Positions 24,060 through 36,805 of a DNA stretch of 64,000 bases are shown here, one piece after another. The DNA lies in assembly GCA_963920665.1 (NCBI GenBank), contig OY987265.1:25797001-25861000 (forward strand). The letters run 5' to 3'. The position numbers and the translations under genes were made by a program. Source of the DNA: Straminergon stramineum (taxonomy: Eukaryota; Streptophyta; Bryopsida; Hypnales; Calliergonaceae). Under the pieces are notes generated by a model, which searched no databases, was not told where the DNA came from, and saw nothing but the letters and a program-made list of their open reading frames with translations. Each line of letters starts with the position of its first letter. Position 1 is the stretch's first letter.

Positions 24060-26915
24060 ACAGGGACTAAATGAGAGCGTCGTAGCAGACTACAGTAGCA
24101 GCCCGGTGCCTCACTGCCGGACTGCTGCACTGCCGGGTGGCGGGTGGCGGGTGGGGTAGGGGGCGGTGGTGCCTGGTGCGGGCCTCAGTGCCTGCCTGCC
24201 TGAGTGGAGGAGGGTCCCGACCCCTTTTGCCCCGAAAATACAAAGCCAAGCCCCGCAACAATAAATTCCAGGCGTGGTTCTCGCCCGGGCGCCCGCCCCC
24301 TGCTGCGGCACTGACAGCCCGCCGTCGGTAGACGCAGGCCGGGCCATTCTCGGGTCGACGCTTGCCACCCTCGGATGCCTCCCCGATCGGATGGTGCACA
24401 TTCGGACAGGGACATCCCATAGTACTGTAGGCGCCGAGGCGGGGGCCGCGGGGTCATCAAATTTTGAAGGGCCAAGCAAAACAAAGAAAGAACTGAAGAT
24501 AAGTGAATTCGAAGTGGAGGAAAAAAGGGGCCCCTGTTCTGTTCAGTTCAGTTCCGTGGTCGCCCGCCAGCCCGCCCGCTTTCCCCTTTCCCTTCCGCCT
24601 CCCGCTACCTGGCCTTCATTATGCTGCCTGACGCCACTCTGGCGACTTACTAGTGCCTCCCCTAACTTACCAGTCACGTGCTCTCTGCATTGTACTCTCT
24701 GCTGCTACGACCCCCTCTTGGCTGGATGCGAAGGAAGCAAGCGGGCTTTCCCCCTTGCCTAGTGCAAAATCAGCTGCTGGAGGGGCCCCTGCGCTGCTGC
24801 TGCTGCTTCCGGCCTTTCGCCTTGGGCTTTCGAGCTTCGCTTGCCTGGGCTGCTGGGCCTTGGCTTGGCTTGGCGTTGGCTGGCTGCCTGGCTGCCTGGC
24901 TTCCCCTTCCGTGGAGCTAGTACTGAATACTGTGGCTACAGGGGAGCAGTTGGAGAGAGGGCTGAAACGCAAAGCGGCTTTGACTGAGCCTGGTCGTCGG
25001 GTGGAGTGATGCGAAGTCTGAGCATTGGTAGCGGTGGCGGTGCGGAGGGGATCAGTGGACGCGCGTGCTAGCTAGCCGTGGGGAATCTCACGTGGTGGAT
25101 GCGCGTGGAACGGCGACAGCGGAGAAGGGGGGAAAGACTGGAGTGGATGGTTAGGGAGAAGGATTGGTAACTCTCGAGAGAGAAAGAAAGAGAGAAAGAG
25201 CGAACGAGCGAGAGTGTATGTAATGAGCAGCAGATGACGCTGCGGCAGGTAATGCCAATTTCGTGAATGGCTGGAGTGGCCTCGGGGATTGGCGGGTTAA
25301 CATTGTGCGTGACTTGCTGTTGCGTGCGTTTCGTTGTTATTGTCGTTGTTGTTGTTTAGAGTGTGTGCGGTGTCGGTGTTATAGAAGGTGATTGTCCCTG
25401 CATTGAGGTTGCTAAAAGTGAGGATGCGAGATTGGAGTCCGTTCTGTTCCGCTCGCGGGTATGAAAAGATCCAGCATTGAGGCGGGATCCGGTAATTGCA
25501 GGCTGTGTTACGTTTCTGATGGACGCCTGCGAGTGCGGTTCAAGCTCATCCACTGTAGCAGGTCACTGGTATATGTTGACCGATGCCAGCTTCTGGCCGG
25601 CTACACTAGTTAGTTAGCGTCGAAGTGATCAATGCTCCTGGCGGAAATCTTCGTTTACCGCTCGATTGCTATATCCACAATTCGTAGGTTCTTGTCGGTG
25701 GAGGGAAGCTCATTAGGCAGCTGCGACGTTGGAACTAGATAATATGGCTCGGTCAGGGTCTTGGTTTTTGAGTGTCGGTGTGGTTTGAAACGTATAAGTC
25801 CCGTGGATGCGGTTGCTGTATTCGTTTTTTACTCAGTTTTGTTGAAGGGGTTAGCAATGAGAATCTGATTGCGATAGCAGAAGAAATCGTTCGCAGCTCG
25901 TTAGCCTCCGGTGTAGTCCAAGACGATAAACTGTCTACTGTAGTCGTCACTGGACGTCATGGCATGCAAGCCAGAAGCAGCAGCTCTCACCTCTTACACT
26001 TTGGTGTTTATGCTTGCACTTCGTGCTACTAACCATAGAGCTTCTAAGCCGGCAAACACCTGATCTCTGAACTTCGAAATTCGAAGAGCAAGATGTGCTG
26101 ACCGCATTTCGAACTGTCGCTCTAGGAATCCTCTGGCCGTCTGTGGAACTTGAAGTCTTGTTAACTTCCTGAGTGATCCGTAGATGAGAAGCAGAAGGAT
26201 AACCCACAAAGCCTGCAATGGCATTCCCTGGAAGTTGTTGAAATGGAACTGCAGATATGACAGTTAAGAATGTACAGTGAATAGTTGCTAGTGATCAGTT
26301 AGGCAAAGTTGATCTTTATCTTTTGGGATTGGAAAGTTCAGTAGAACCTCTCCTGTTGACTGAAAATAGCGCATTAGCTCCTTTTATTAAAGGAACCAAA
26401 CATATGTTATTTCAGCCTGCGTATCAAGTAACACCTCGCTGTAGGACTAAGCATTCTATTACTAGCTGGTCGGTTTTGAGAGACTTGAAAACTGATATTG
26501 CTAAAGTTCCTGACACTGCTTCTGATGATATTCCCACCTTAATAGACGCTGGTAGTAGTGCTAGCTAGGGTTTGAGAGTCAGATGAAAGGAAGTAGTTTA
26601 TTCTTGAATTCTCTCACGCATTACATTTACGGGATGAATTGTCCCTTTTTCTTTCCGGGTATATATGATATCTCATGGTTATACTGCTTTTGAAATAGTG
26701 CACCACATCGGTGTGATATCGAGTTCTCTAGTTTTACGGTGTGTTCTCAGACCGACTTCTTTAATACGCAGATCAGCCGGTTCTGGCGTACCTCTCAATT
26801 GGAATACGAAGAAGTTGCGTCATAGACTGGAGATTAACGTAGAGCACGCCTTCGGAACCGGAGTCACTGGGGATCACCATGTCCAGTTGCCGTCTTATCG
26901 GCCCAACGCAGAGGG
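24060..26915 (+). promoter_or_regulatory. GC-rich promoter and 5' leader region of the AP2/B3 gene
   Basis: CpG-rich DNA leading into the coding start at 26916. A GA tract (AGAGAGAAAGAAAGAGAGAA) at about 25181-25202 is a plausible core-promoter region. The first intron's donor directly follows the first six codons. Open frames of up to 162 codons here (24274-24762) overlap others on both strands and look like GC-rich chance frames. Several ATGs between 25200 and 26900 would act as upstream start codons if transcription begins near the GA tract. The true transcription start is not visible. Confidence 0.5.
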
Positions 26916-29900
26916 ATGTGTCTGAGTACCAAGGTGAGATTTGAAGCTGTGCTCATCTGCTCTTTACATATTGCATTTTAGGAGCTTATGCCGGTTTCAA
27001 CTGCATGATTATCCGGATAGAGTCATAGATTAGGAAATAGCTTGTCTTGAGGGAAGGCACAGAAACCGAAACGGTTTCTGCGAGTTTCCGTCGATCACAT
27101 GAATGATTCTATGTGCTTCACAGAATAGTTTTATCATCACACAAGGCATTGGCATTGACTTATCGTAAATGAATCAGAAGGCAGCAATACTACGTCTTCC
27201 GCCTATGCCGTTGGCCACATGCTAATACTGAACAGAATGTGACGTACATCGATTTCATTTTCTTCTGACCGCAGGATGAGAAGGTGGTCGGCATGTGGTC
27301 CAAACCCGTGTCTCGCTTGTCCAGCGAGCCTTGTCATGGGCCGGACGTTACTTTACGATTGAACAACTTCGAATCCGCAGCCACTTCGTCAGATAGCGAT
27401 GTCTCCAGCTCTAAGATTGTGGGAAGTCCGAGTGGAGGGCCGGAAGAAGCAGAGACCTGCCCCCCCGTTTCAGTAATTAGAAGACCCAATCCAGTCTCCC
27501 CAATCCCAGAATTTTACTCTGTGGAGGAGAAAACGGCTATGCTGGGTATCGCAGAAACAGCAGCTGCCACCAAGTTTCCCATTCATGCGGCAGCTAGTTT
27601 GTTTCGGTACGATGATCACGACAGGAGGCGCTTGCATGGTAGTTCTGAGGTACACGACTTCTCAATGCCTCACTCATCGGGGACTGTCGCAGGAAATGAG
27701 AACTATTTTAGGGTTGCTGTTGACGAGCACCGAGCATATCCTCCCTCGAACACAAACAGTTTCGGAGAGGGAAGCCAACCGTTGCATCTTTTAGGTAAGA
27801 CGGCCATCTTTAATTTTTCTTCAAGGACTAGTTTCCTTCAGTTTTGCAGGGAGAAGATCTTAGACTTCACTATTGGCATGGGCACTCTTGGGCCTCTTTT
27901 CCTTAGTATTTGCTGCAATTCTACAGGTGCAAATATTTCCCAGGTATTTGCACCAAAGGGGCTTGTAAACATCAGGGAAAAGGGACCCAAAACAAATGAT
28001 AATGGCACATTATGAAGAGGGAAAGGACCATGTGTTTAAGGGAACATTGAATCATTGGAACGGTACGTTGCTAGATTTTATGCAAATTGAATGAGGGCTC
28101 AGATTAGCTCGAGGTCTGAGTCGACCTTGACCAGATCTAGAGCTCAATGATCTCTTTGTCGACTAGTCGACTTCGATCGTGAACTGAGCTCAGCCTTGGC
28201 CGATGCAGGTTCCAGATTGGAGGCAGAGTACCAACGAGGAGCAGATTTGAAGCATTGGCCATCGGGCCAATGGGATGTTGGACGAAGAAGTGGACTAGAA
28301 CGAACAAACAGTGGTCCGAGTGCCTATTCAGGTTCAGGTGCTTGGGAGGTTCCAGGACAAAGGGGTAGCATAGAACGAACGCACAGTGGCCCCAGCTTTT
28401 CAGGTTCTGGCGACTCGGATTACGGTGACGATCGTGGCCGAGAGCAGAACAATAGCAAGTTGCCATCTTCCCAATTCCGAGGGGTGGTGCCCCAATCAAA
28501 TGGACGATGGGGGGCACAGATATACGAGAAGCATCAACGTATCTGGTTGGGAACCTTCAACACGGAAGAGGAAGCTGCACGGGCGTATGATAGGGCTGCC
28601 ATCAAGTTTCGAGGGCGTGATGCTATGACAAATTTCCGTCCAGTCCAGGACAATGACTATGAATCCGAGTTCCTGCGAAATTTCAGCAAAGAGCAGATTG
28701 TGGAGATGCTGAGGCGCCACACGTATGACGAAGAGCTTGATCAATGTAAGAAGGTATTCAATATGGATGCAGCTGCGACCGCAGTCAGTGCGCGACGTCG
28801 AGCTCTTGACATTTGCAGATCATCTACTCCGGCCACTGGACTTTCAGTCGGATCTTTCGGCCTGCGGTCGAGCGCATCCCCTGTTGATACTTCAATGTGT
28901 CTACCACCAAACCTGCCGAGAGGCCGAAGTGTGCCGAAGGAGAGCGCGCCGACACGAGAACATTTATTTGACAAGCCAGTCACTCCTAGTGACGTTGGTA
29001 AGCTGAACAGGCTTGTAATTCCAAAACAGCATGCCGAGCGTTGCTTTCCTCTTGATCTATCCGCAAACTCACCAGGACAAACGCTTTCATTTGAGGACGT
29101 CTCGGGAAAACATTGGCGATTCCGTTACTCGTATTGGAATAGTAGCCAAAGTTACGTGCTCACCAAGGGCTGGAGCAGATTTGTCAAGGAGAAGAAACTC
29201 GAAGCTGGTGATATAGTGTCTTTTGAGCGAGGTTCGAGCCAAGAACTTTACATTGACTTCCGTCGAAAACAGATGATTCCAGGAGGGACTTCCACTTCTG
29301 ATAGACCCACGTTTCGAAGTGCATGGACAGGACAGTCCAACAACTCCTTCGCACCATCGAAGGGCTCAGGCGGCCCCTTCAGCACTTCGATGTGGCAGCC
29401 ATTCAATTTTTCTGCTCCCCAAGTTCCAGGGATTTCCTCAAACATCCAGCCAAGCATGGAGAAGACGTTGCTGTATGGCAACATCTACAGTCAAATGATG
29501 CAGTCAGCTCTGGGTGCGTCTTTGGGATCTGGTAATTCGGGAAGTATTCCAGATTCGGTGACAGCAAGCATGGTCGCCGCCAGTCTCAACCTTGGCTTAC
29601 ACTCTTCGCCGTTGAAATGTCACGCATCTACAGAAAATTTCATTGCGGGTATTGAACATAGGGCACTGCGGCAATCAAAAGACACAGATGGAGGTCTCAT
29701 CCATGAACGATCTCTTGTTGCCTCCAGTAGCAGCACATCATCACAGAGCGAAGAAGCTCCCAGTACTAGTAGCGGAACAAGACTATTCGGGGTTGACTTG
29801 GAACGAGCTGCTCCTCTTGCTTCTCAAATGCCCCATTTGCAGTCAATCCCTAACTTTGCTACTCGCACATTACCCTCAAGATTATTAGATGACGTATATG

Positions 29901-30649
29901 CGTCCTCACCGGGAAATCTGTCTTCAGTACATAATGGTGGCAGTCTTCCGCGGTCAGCATCTCTGTCAACCATCCCCCCAGGAGAATTTTTTTCCTTTCG
30001 ACTTGGGAATCAGAGCCAACAGCTGAGTGCTTTCAAATCCTTGCAACACAAGCAGCAGGAAGAGCACTTGTCACCTGAGCATGGACGGGCTCCAATACGG
30101 ACCAGCTTACATGCTAGTACTAGTAGCTCCAGTGGTCATGAGGGCTCCTCGCCACTCAAAAGCACAGCGATTTCGATGATGGAAAGAGAGGATCCCAAAG
30201 CAAGATCGAGCACTGAGAGTGTGGCCTCCGCATTGGATTCGAACTCAAGTCGGTCAAGCCCTATGGTTTTAGAAAAACGGAAACGCGAAACTGCGAGACA
30301 CCAGGACTACCCGCAAGGATGCTCGGATCAAGCGAAAGGAGCGGCAGACGCGAATAACACATCTCTGAGCCTTGCACATGCAGAACTTCAGGACTCACCA
30401 GAGCAAGCTCACCATGCGTGGCATCGTCAACAGGAGGACTCTGCAGAAGTCCAAACAGGCATTAAGAGACATTGTTCTCCGATTCAGGCTCCAATCTTGC
30501 GCCAAGAAAGTGGAACCACAGAACAATCGGACTTCCTTCAACAGTCAGCTCAGCAGCACGAACGACAACAACAGCAACAGCAAAAGCCTGAGCATGATTC
30601 CTCTGACCAAGGTGGTGAAGGCTTAGATCGTGAGACTTCCAACCAATAA
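26916..30649 (+). CDS. RAV-type AP2/B3 transcription factor, 992 aa, three coding exons
   Basis: Nuclear DNA-binding regulator of the RAV family. Proposed exons are 26916-26933, 27275-27794 and 28209-30649. The introns have GTGAGA..CGCAG and GTAAGA..TGCAG borders, and phases match at both joins (0, then 1). The last exon has no in-frame ATG before the AP2 domain, so upstream exons are needed; the start chosen is ATG 26916, downstream of an in-frame stop at 26835, with ATG 27293 as alternative. The AP2 domain spans about residues 268-325 (FRGV, WLGTF, AARAYD, AAIKFRG). The B3 domain spans about 431-534 ([32 protein letters not shown]). RLFGV at 704-708 is the repression motif known from RAV and related B3 repressors, suggesting a repressor. 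The remainder is Ser/Gln-rich, ending in a Gln run. Angiosperm RAV proteins are usually about 330-370 residues, so this one is nearly three times longer. Family call sure; exon 1 inferred. Confidence 0.88.
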
Positions 30650-32140
30650 GTGTTGAACTATAAATTTCTGGAGATTCCTCTGGATCCCGACCTAACCAGC
30701 ACCAAATAGAATGGATCGGCAAGCTGACATCCATCACATAGCTCTTAGATTCAATCTTGATACTGTACGTTCATGATGTTTGTTCTTCATAAGGAGCTGA
30801 GTGGTGGAAAGAATACTTTGAACAAGGTTCAGGTGCTCAGTAAGCTTGTCAGCTCAACAAATTTGCTAGAGAAATCCTTGTTCGGAGATGATGACAATAT
30901 TCAACTCTGTCTATAGTAGCTCCAGTCGGAGGAACAAGCGAAAGTTCGGTGTATGCCTATTATATTGAAGTCAAGGTCCAAAGAACTTGAGATAGCGAAT
31001 CCAGGTGGTATGGAGCTTTGCGCTGTGTAGGACCTTTCAAAAGTGGCGACTGGCATCCAGGGGCGGCGGATGGGGGTCAAACCTGGTCCCGCAACTCTAA
31101 AAGCCGTTTCTTCTTACCCATACTCCACGGATCGCCTACAACCTACCCTGGGCTTCATCACAGGTACAGTGTCTGCCCGACACCACCTTGGTTTCTTCAC
31201 CGTCAACCGGAGTAACCTGTGAAACGCGATTTTGTACTTCTCGGAGGAGGAAATCCTTAGTTTAGGTCTCGATGGGAATAAGACAACATGTTCAAGACTT
31301 GTTGAAATCCACATTGAGGGTTGTATAGCGGTTGAGGTGTGGCAATGGATCCAGAGGTATTCGCAACCGAGCTTTGAGAGAATAGGGGAAGATGAATTCG
31401 TTTGCTGTGATCTGGGTTGTGAATTCCAGAAAGGGGCTGTGGATTTTTCGAGGTTTCCCTGTGAAGGTACGATATACTTGGTTCTGCGGTCACACATGGA
31501 TATAGCTCTGGGATGGGTTTTTCTTTGATTCAGGGGGGTTGTGTAGAGTCATTCAATTTACTGTAGCGATTGGCACTTTTTCGTTATCGAGTGAAACGCG
31601 GACGGTGTGGTAGGGAATTTATGTTTTTTTATTTGTCGAGCCCTGAAAAAGGGTTGTGTAGATTACAGCGATCAACCACCGGCATTGTTCTTATAATTGT
31701 CATGATAGTTCATGTTACTACAACCTGGATAGAACGTAATTTAGAAAGTCCGGCCGTTCTCCAAAACGAGAAGCTGGGCCCGTAAGGACACCACTGTGCT
31801 TAGTCATTGATTTGTACCTCACTTGAACAATTGATGCAACATTGCTTGTCAAGTACTCAACATAGCTCCCACTTTTGTTACCTGTAAACTGTATCTGTTT
31901 CAGAGGGAGGAATTTCAAATACACTGGTTCGTTTTCATACTTGCTTAGGTAGATGAGGCAGAGCCAGCACTTAGGAGGTCGCCCGTTATACTCATTCAAG
32001 GACATTACTGTACCTTCGTTGTGGAAAAAAGCGACTTCGTTCTTTTCCCATCGCCATTAGTTTGTTAGCTAGCGGCTTTCAGAATTTCTTGTCATTTTGT
32101 TCCATTGGATAAAGCTAATAAAATCAAGTGGATATCCATT
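30650..32140 (+). other. Probable 3' UTR of the AP2/B3 gene
   Basis: Composition stays gene-like for about 1.5 kb past the stop. AATAAA at 32117-32122 is a candidate polyadenylation signal, after which DNA turns AT-rich. Open frames of about 98 codons (31232-31528) lack an ATG start and any recognised motif. Confidence 0.45.
32117..32122 (+). terminator. Candidate polyadenylation signal
   Basis: A consensus AATAAA hexamer at the end of the gene-like composition downstream of the AP2/B3 stop codon. Plant signals are loose, so this is suggestive only. Confidence 0.35.
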
Positions 32141-32789
32141 CTTCAAGCAACTCCCGACTTGGATGGTCATATGCAGTATTCACAACGTGCTTGATTGAGC
32201 ATCAACTAATTCGGTAGTGAGCACCAGGTCTTGGGCGTGCTTCTTTGCTCCTGTAGTTGACAACTGTTGTAGATGATCAACTGTTGATGTAGCTGATCAA
32301 AGTCTCAAATTGATCAATGTGTAACTTGGAGCTGGGCCAGAAGGGATTTGGGGTTGGGCCTACTGGCAGAGTGCTTGGATTGGCTTGGATGATTGTTAAT
32401 ATTCTTTGTGAAATAGAAACTCAGCCACCAAGGGTTTGCCAAAGAGAAAGAAGACCTTCCAGTTGCAGTTTCTCTTGTAGCAAAAAACGCGGGTATTCGA
32501 CCAAAGTGCAATTCACACAGTTTCAATTCAAATGCAGAAGTGCATGATTACTGAAATTCAGGGATAAATTTTTGGCAACCTTCTTCAGACGAAGGTGTTG
32601 CACTGTACGTAGCACATCAATGCTCTGAAGCCGTTAAATCCGAACTAAAATTAAGCTTAGCTAATTAATCTGTTCCTTTGACCTGCCTGCCTGATTGACT
32701 GAGTTTCGTTTCTTGAATCTTGGCATTGCATTGGTAGTCTACTAGACTGTTACACTAAGTATATACCATTCAGCATTTTCTGCTGCATC
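32141..32789. other. Intergenic DNA, no gene seen
   Basis: No frame with a recognisable product; composition grades into AT-rich. Confidence 0.45.
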
Positions 32790-32793
32790 TTAA

Positions 32794-33454
32794 CCCCTAA
32801 ATGCCCAAGGCACCAAAATCTGGTGTTAGCAAAAATTTGAAGGTAAATAAAAGTTAACCTAACCAAGTTGCTATTTTTAGTAGTTTGTATTTTTGAAAAC
32901 TTCTTTTTGAAGTCCTAATTTAAGCATCAAAAATCCAATCTTGAAAATGATTGATTATGATTTTTCTATTATAGTTTTTGTGCAAGGGTGCCCATTGCAA
33001 TCTTGACTTTCTCTAATGTTAAGGGCTCTTGGAAATGAGCCTCAAATACACTAGATCTTGGAGGAAAAACCACATCAGAAATTCATTTTAAATAATTGTA
33101 GAGTAGATTTTGAGAAACCATAAAATGATTGGGGATTTGGGGTTATGCATGTTAGGCCCTTCAACCTCATTTTTTTTGGTGACCAACTTTTTAGATTTGA
33201 CAAGTGAAATGAGGATTGAAAGACTTCAAGTTACTTTTGTGATTTTAACACCCTCATGATCAAACATTCTAATCTTTCAATCCATAAGTGATATTGTTGT
33301 GCTATCTTTTCCTAAATGATCTCTAACATATCTAGTTTGAATTTGTAAGGTTCCATTTCAGAAAAAATTTGATAAAGCTTATCAAAATGTTGGCTTTTTA
33401 TTCAAATTACAGCAAATTCCTAGAAGCTCAAAAAAGAACTTGGGCATTTAGGGT
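32794..33454. mobile_element. TTAA-flanked element, family T, 661 bp
   Basis: TTAA at 32790-32793 and 33455-33458 flank ends reading CCCCTAAATGCCCAAG (left) and ACCCTAAATGCCCAAG (right, inward), an inverted repeat of 16 with one mismatch. Non-coding. This is one of the clearest copies. Confidence 0.7.
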
Positions 33455-33458
33455 TTAA

Positions 33459-33969
33459 GCTTGTGGTTCCTTATACCTTGTTCATGCATATCTATTTTTG
33501 AAACTAAGGCCGATGACCAGTATTCCAAAGTGACGTTGATAGTGGCTTTCAAACTTTGTCAAATGGGACGCATGTCATTGTGAATGCTTTCAACGGGGGA
33601 CGTGCATCTCCAAGTTGCAATCTGGTGCACTGACAACCCTTCTAGTGAGGCCGGCCCCAAATTAGTGTCAGTAGTCAAAGTATTGCGTGGAAATTAGTAA
33701 AACTAGTTATAATACTTCTAGATACATTACATTACAAAAAGTGTTTCTTTAGAATATCATTACTTGACAAACAGTTTTTTGTTTTGTTTTGTTTTTTAAT
33801 TTTACTTTATTTTGTGTGCTGTCTAAAAATTAGGATTCCCATGTATTTCATCACTTTCGTTTATGTGTTCATTAAAGTTTTTGTTTTTGTTTTGCATTTG
33901 CATTAGTGCAATACTAACAAAATGAGGTTTCACATGTCTATTTTCTACTCCAGTCAAATCATTCTCAAC
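33459..33969. other. Intergenic DNA, no gene seen
   Basis: No gene or element ends recognised; a TTTTG-rich tract lies near 33780. Confidence 0.4.
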
Positions 33970-36235
33970 CCCTAAAGTCCCAAGACCTTGATTTTGTCAA
34001 AAATTGCTCAAAACTACCATTTCAAATGCAAAGAGTAAAAAAAGAATAATGTTTTTTGCATACCTAACTATAGGATCTTGCAATATACTAGTATGAGAAT
34101 GTGTGGAAGAAATTTCAGAAACTTTGGCAATAGAGGTTGCAAGACAATTGTGTTCAAAGTAAAGAAAATATGCTTTTTTTGCACTATGGCAAACTAGTTT
34201 ATGAGACTTTGAACTCTCTTAATTAAAAAAAATTGCACTAAAATTTTTTGAATTAAAAATAATTATCCTGAAGTATTTGAGTTGAGAGTCTAGGTTTTTT
34301 TTTATATCACATGATTTTCATTCTTTAAAAAGTTACTAAGTAGAAACAAGTATAAAATTGGAGGAAAAACTAAATCGTGAATAGCTCTAAGATGAAATTA
34401 AAACATACTAATTCCAATTATGAACCTATGAGATTGTTCTATCAAGTATAATTAGCCTTCCAGGGGAATTTTTTTTTTTGAAAAAAATATGAAAATTGAA
34501 CTCAAAATCGAATCCTATATGTTATTTTTTCAAGAGGATGCTCTAATTGCCCACAAAACAAGATGCTCCATAACTTTCACATCACAAATCTAAATTTTCA
34601 GATTCTTTTAACTCCTAAAGGACTGAGGCACATTTTGGGCAGAAATTGTCAAAATCTTCCACTTTTTAGGGTAGCAAGAAAAAAATGAAAAAAAAGGTTT
34701 TTTTTTCAAAATTCAACCATACAAATTTTTACTAAGTTAGACTTCTTTGGGAACAATTGGAATATTTTTTTAGAAACTTTGACCACACGGATTGAAAGAT
34801 TATAACATTTGAAGTTAGGTGAAAAAGTTTTTTTGCAACCTTGCTCAACATGACCTTCAAACTTTAACTCCTAGAATGAGATTCTTAGACTAAACATGGT
34901 TTTTTTTTGACATTTACATCTTCTATCATTTAAGCTATACACTTGCCAAATTTCAAAATCGTAGGAAGATTTTTTCACATGCTACTCAAGTTGCCTACAA
35001 AGTTCATTTTAACATAACCTTTGATCTAGGCACTTGATTAGAAAAAACTTAGATTTTCAGGAAGGGGGTACATAGTCACACATTATGTCCAAATTTCATG
35101 AACATTTGACCAAAAATGACTTCATAGGAAATTAGGAACCTACCTTAGATTTCTTGAGTATGTTGCACGGACACTTGGTCCTTTATGGATTAATCATGTT
35201 TTGTATTTGATATGAATTTGTTTTACTTCTTAAAACTTGACAATATTTTATAATTTGTACCTAAAAATCTGAAAACTTTTTACTTGTAGAAGACATGTGA
35301 CTTCATCAATTTTGAATGATGCAAAGGTATGTCTAGAATCTACTACACCCAATTTGGAGAAAAAAATTCATGCTGTGGCTACTCCAAAATTTTGAGTTCT
35401 AAACATTGAATTTCGCAGTTGTAGGAGCATTCGCCATTTCAACAAGTATTGACTTTTGCCATTGCTGCTTGTTAGTAGCACTTAAGAATGATCTTCCATG
35501 TGAAAAACAAAAATATTCATAGCCTTACAAAAGGCCTTTTGTCTTCTTGATTTGATTTGGATACAATATTAGAGAACTAATACAAAAATCCACAAATGAT
35601 GGATGAATAATCAAATTTTTGAAGTTATAGAACATGTTTGCATTCATTCATTGTTTGAAATTTGAATGCCTAGTCTTTAATCCTTTGAAGACCAATTACT
35701 CGTCCATATTTTTAGAATTGATAGTCAAATTGTATTATAAAATGCAACTTAGAACAATAATTTACTAGCGAATCCTATACAATAGTTGTAAAACATGATC
35801 CATAGACCATATCCACATGCTTCTAGACTAGCTAGTATTCAAACCAATATTTTTCAATAAAATTTGAAGCCAATAATTAAAAATTCCTTCTAAAATTGAA
35901 TGTTGATTGAATATTTGTGATTTTCACAATAATTTTTTTCCTTGAAGCTCAAAATGTTAAGTTTTAATTATAGTGATTTTTGAGGATTTTTATTTTATTT
36001 TTTAATTCAAGTCATATTTGAGGAATCATTTTGAGGCTAGACTTATTAGTACCTATTGAGTAATGGAATATTTTCAAGTCAAAGTCTTGAAGATCTATAC
36101 TGTACATATGTTAAAGAACTAATATAAGAATATTCAAAAAAATTAATGGATGAAAAACATGCATCAATTATGTGTGCTTAGGATGTATTTGCATTCATTT
36201 GTTGTTCAAAATTTGAACAATTGGTTCTTTAAGGG
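33970..36235 (+). mobile_element. Family T element, ~2.27 kb, with a nested or overlapping relative
   Basis: The left end CCCCTAAAGTCCCAAG follows TCAA (a degenerate TTAA). The right end, read inward, is CCCTTAAAGAACCAA, preceding TTAA at 36236-36239. The inside at 34020-34480 aligns with 47517-47960 (AATGTGTG, AAGAAATTT, AGAAACTTT, AGATTGTT) and with the reverse complement of part of 56700-56950. Two internal segments (about 35560-35700 and 36095-36235) are diverged direct repeats of each other. Boundaries are inferred from ends and homology. Confidence 0.5.
34612..35189. mobile_element. TTAA-flanked segment nested in a family T element
   Basis: TTAA at 34608-34611 and 35190-35193. The left end is CTCCTAAAGGACTGAG and the right, read inward, TCCATAAAGGACCAAG. 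It lies inside the 33970-36235 element, so it is either a nested insertion or a fortuitous pair of ends. Confidence 0.45.
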
Positions 36236-36239
36236 TTAA

Positions 36240-36801
36240 CCCCTAAGTGCTCCAATGTCCACTTTTTGGACAATGAACAGATTGAAACTCAAGTTTCATC
36301 TTCCTTACTACTTGGATGAAAGTCATCCTAATTTGTGGAGACATTTTATTAAGTTGGTGTCCTATCTAATGGTTAAATTTGGTGTTACTAGAGTACATAT
36401 TTTTCTAAAATTACAATGAGCAAGTATGTCAAGTGGTTGACCAAGCCGAAATTGCATTGACTTTAGTTCAAAATTGGATTTGAAAAAATGAGGTCATAGG
36501 TTTAAAAACACAAAATTTTTAAAAAAAATTCATCATGTCAAGAGAACTTCAAATCCATTTCAACAAATTTTGCTCTAAAAATGATAAGATTTTACTGATA
36601 ATCAAATTTAAAAGGAATTTTAAAAATTTCCTTTCAAAATTTATAAGTGAATATTGGTAATAACATTGGTGAGATGGAATCTACAACTAAAATTCTACAA
36701 CTTCTATTTGTATACCAATTCCAAAATATTCTTCCAAATAACACTTTATAATGATTTCTCTCAAATTGTCAATTCCGGAGAGGATTCTAGGCGTTTAGGG
36801 G
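36240..36801 (+). mobile_element. TTAA-flanked element, family T, copy homologous to 5398-5929
   Basis: TTAA at 36236-36239 and 36802-36805; ends CCCCTAAGTGC and, inward from the right, CCCCTAAACGCC. The inside is collinear with the copy at 5398-5929 although the two sites are 30 kb apart. The left TTAA is shared with the right end of the preceding element, so the two stand head to tail without spacer. Confidence 0.7.
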
Positions 36802-36805
36802 TTAA

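Noticed and set aside
24274..24762. 162-codon frame in GC-rich DNA
   Set aside because: Several overlapping frames of similar length exist on both strands, it is low in complexity, and it matches no family known to me.
28196..28208. Use of 28196 as start of the AP2/B3 protein
   Set aside because: The codon is TTG, no in-frame ATG precedes the AP2 domain in this exon, and a phase-matched acceptor at 28208 joins it to an upstream open exon.
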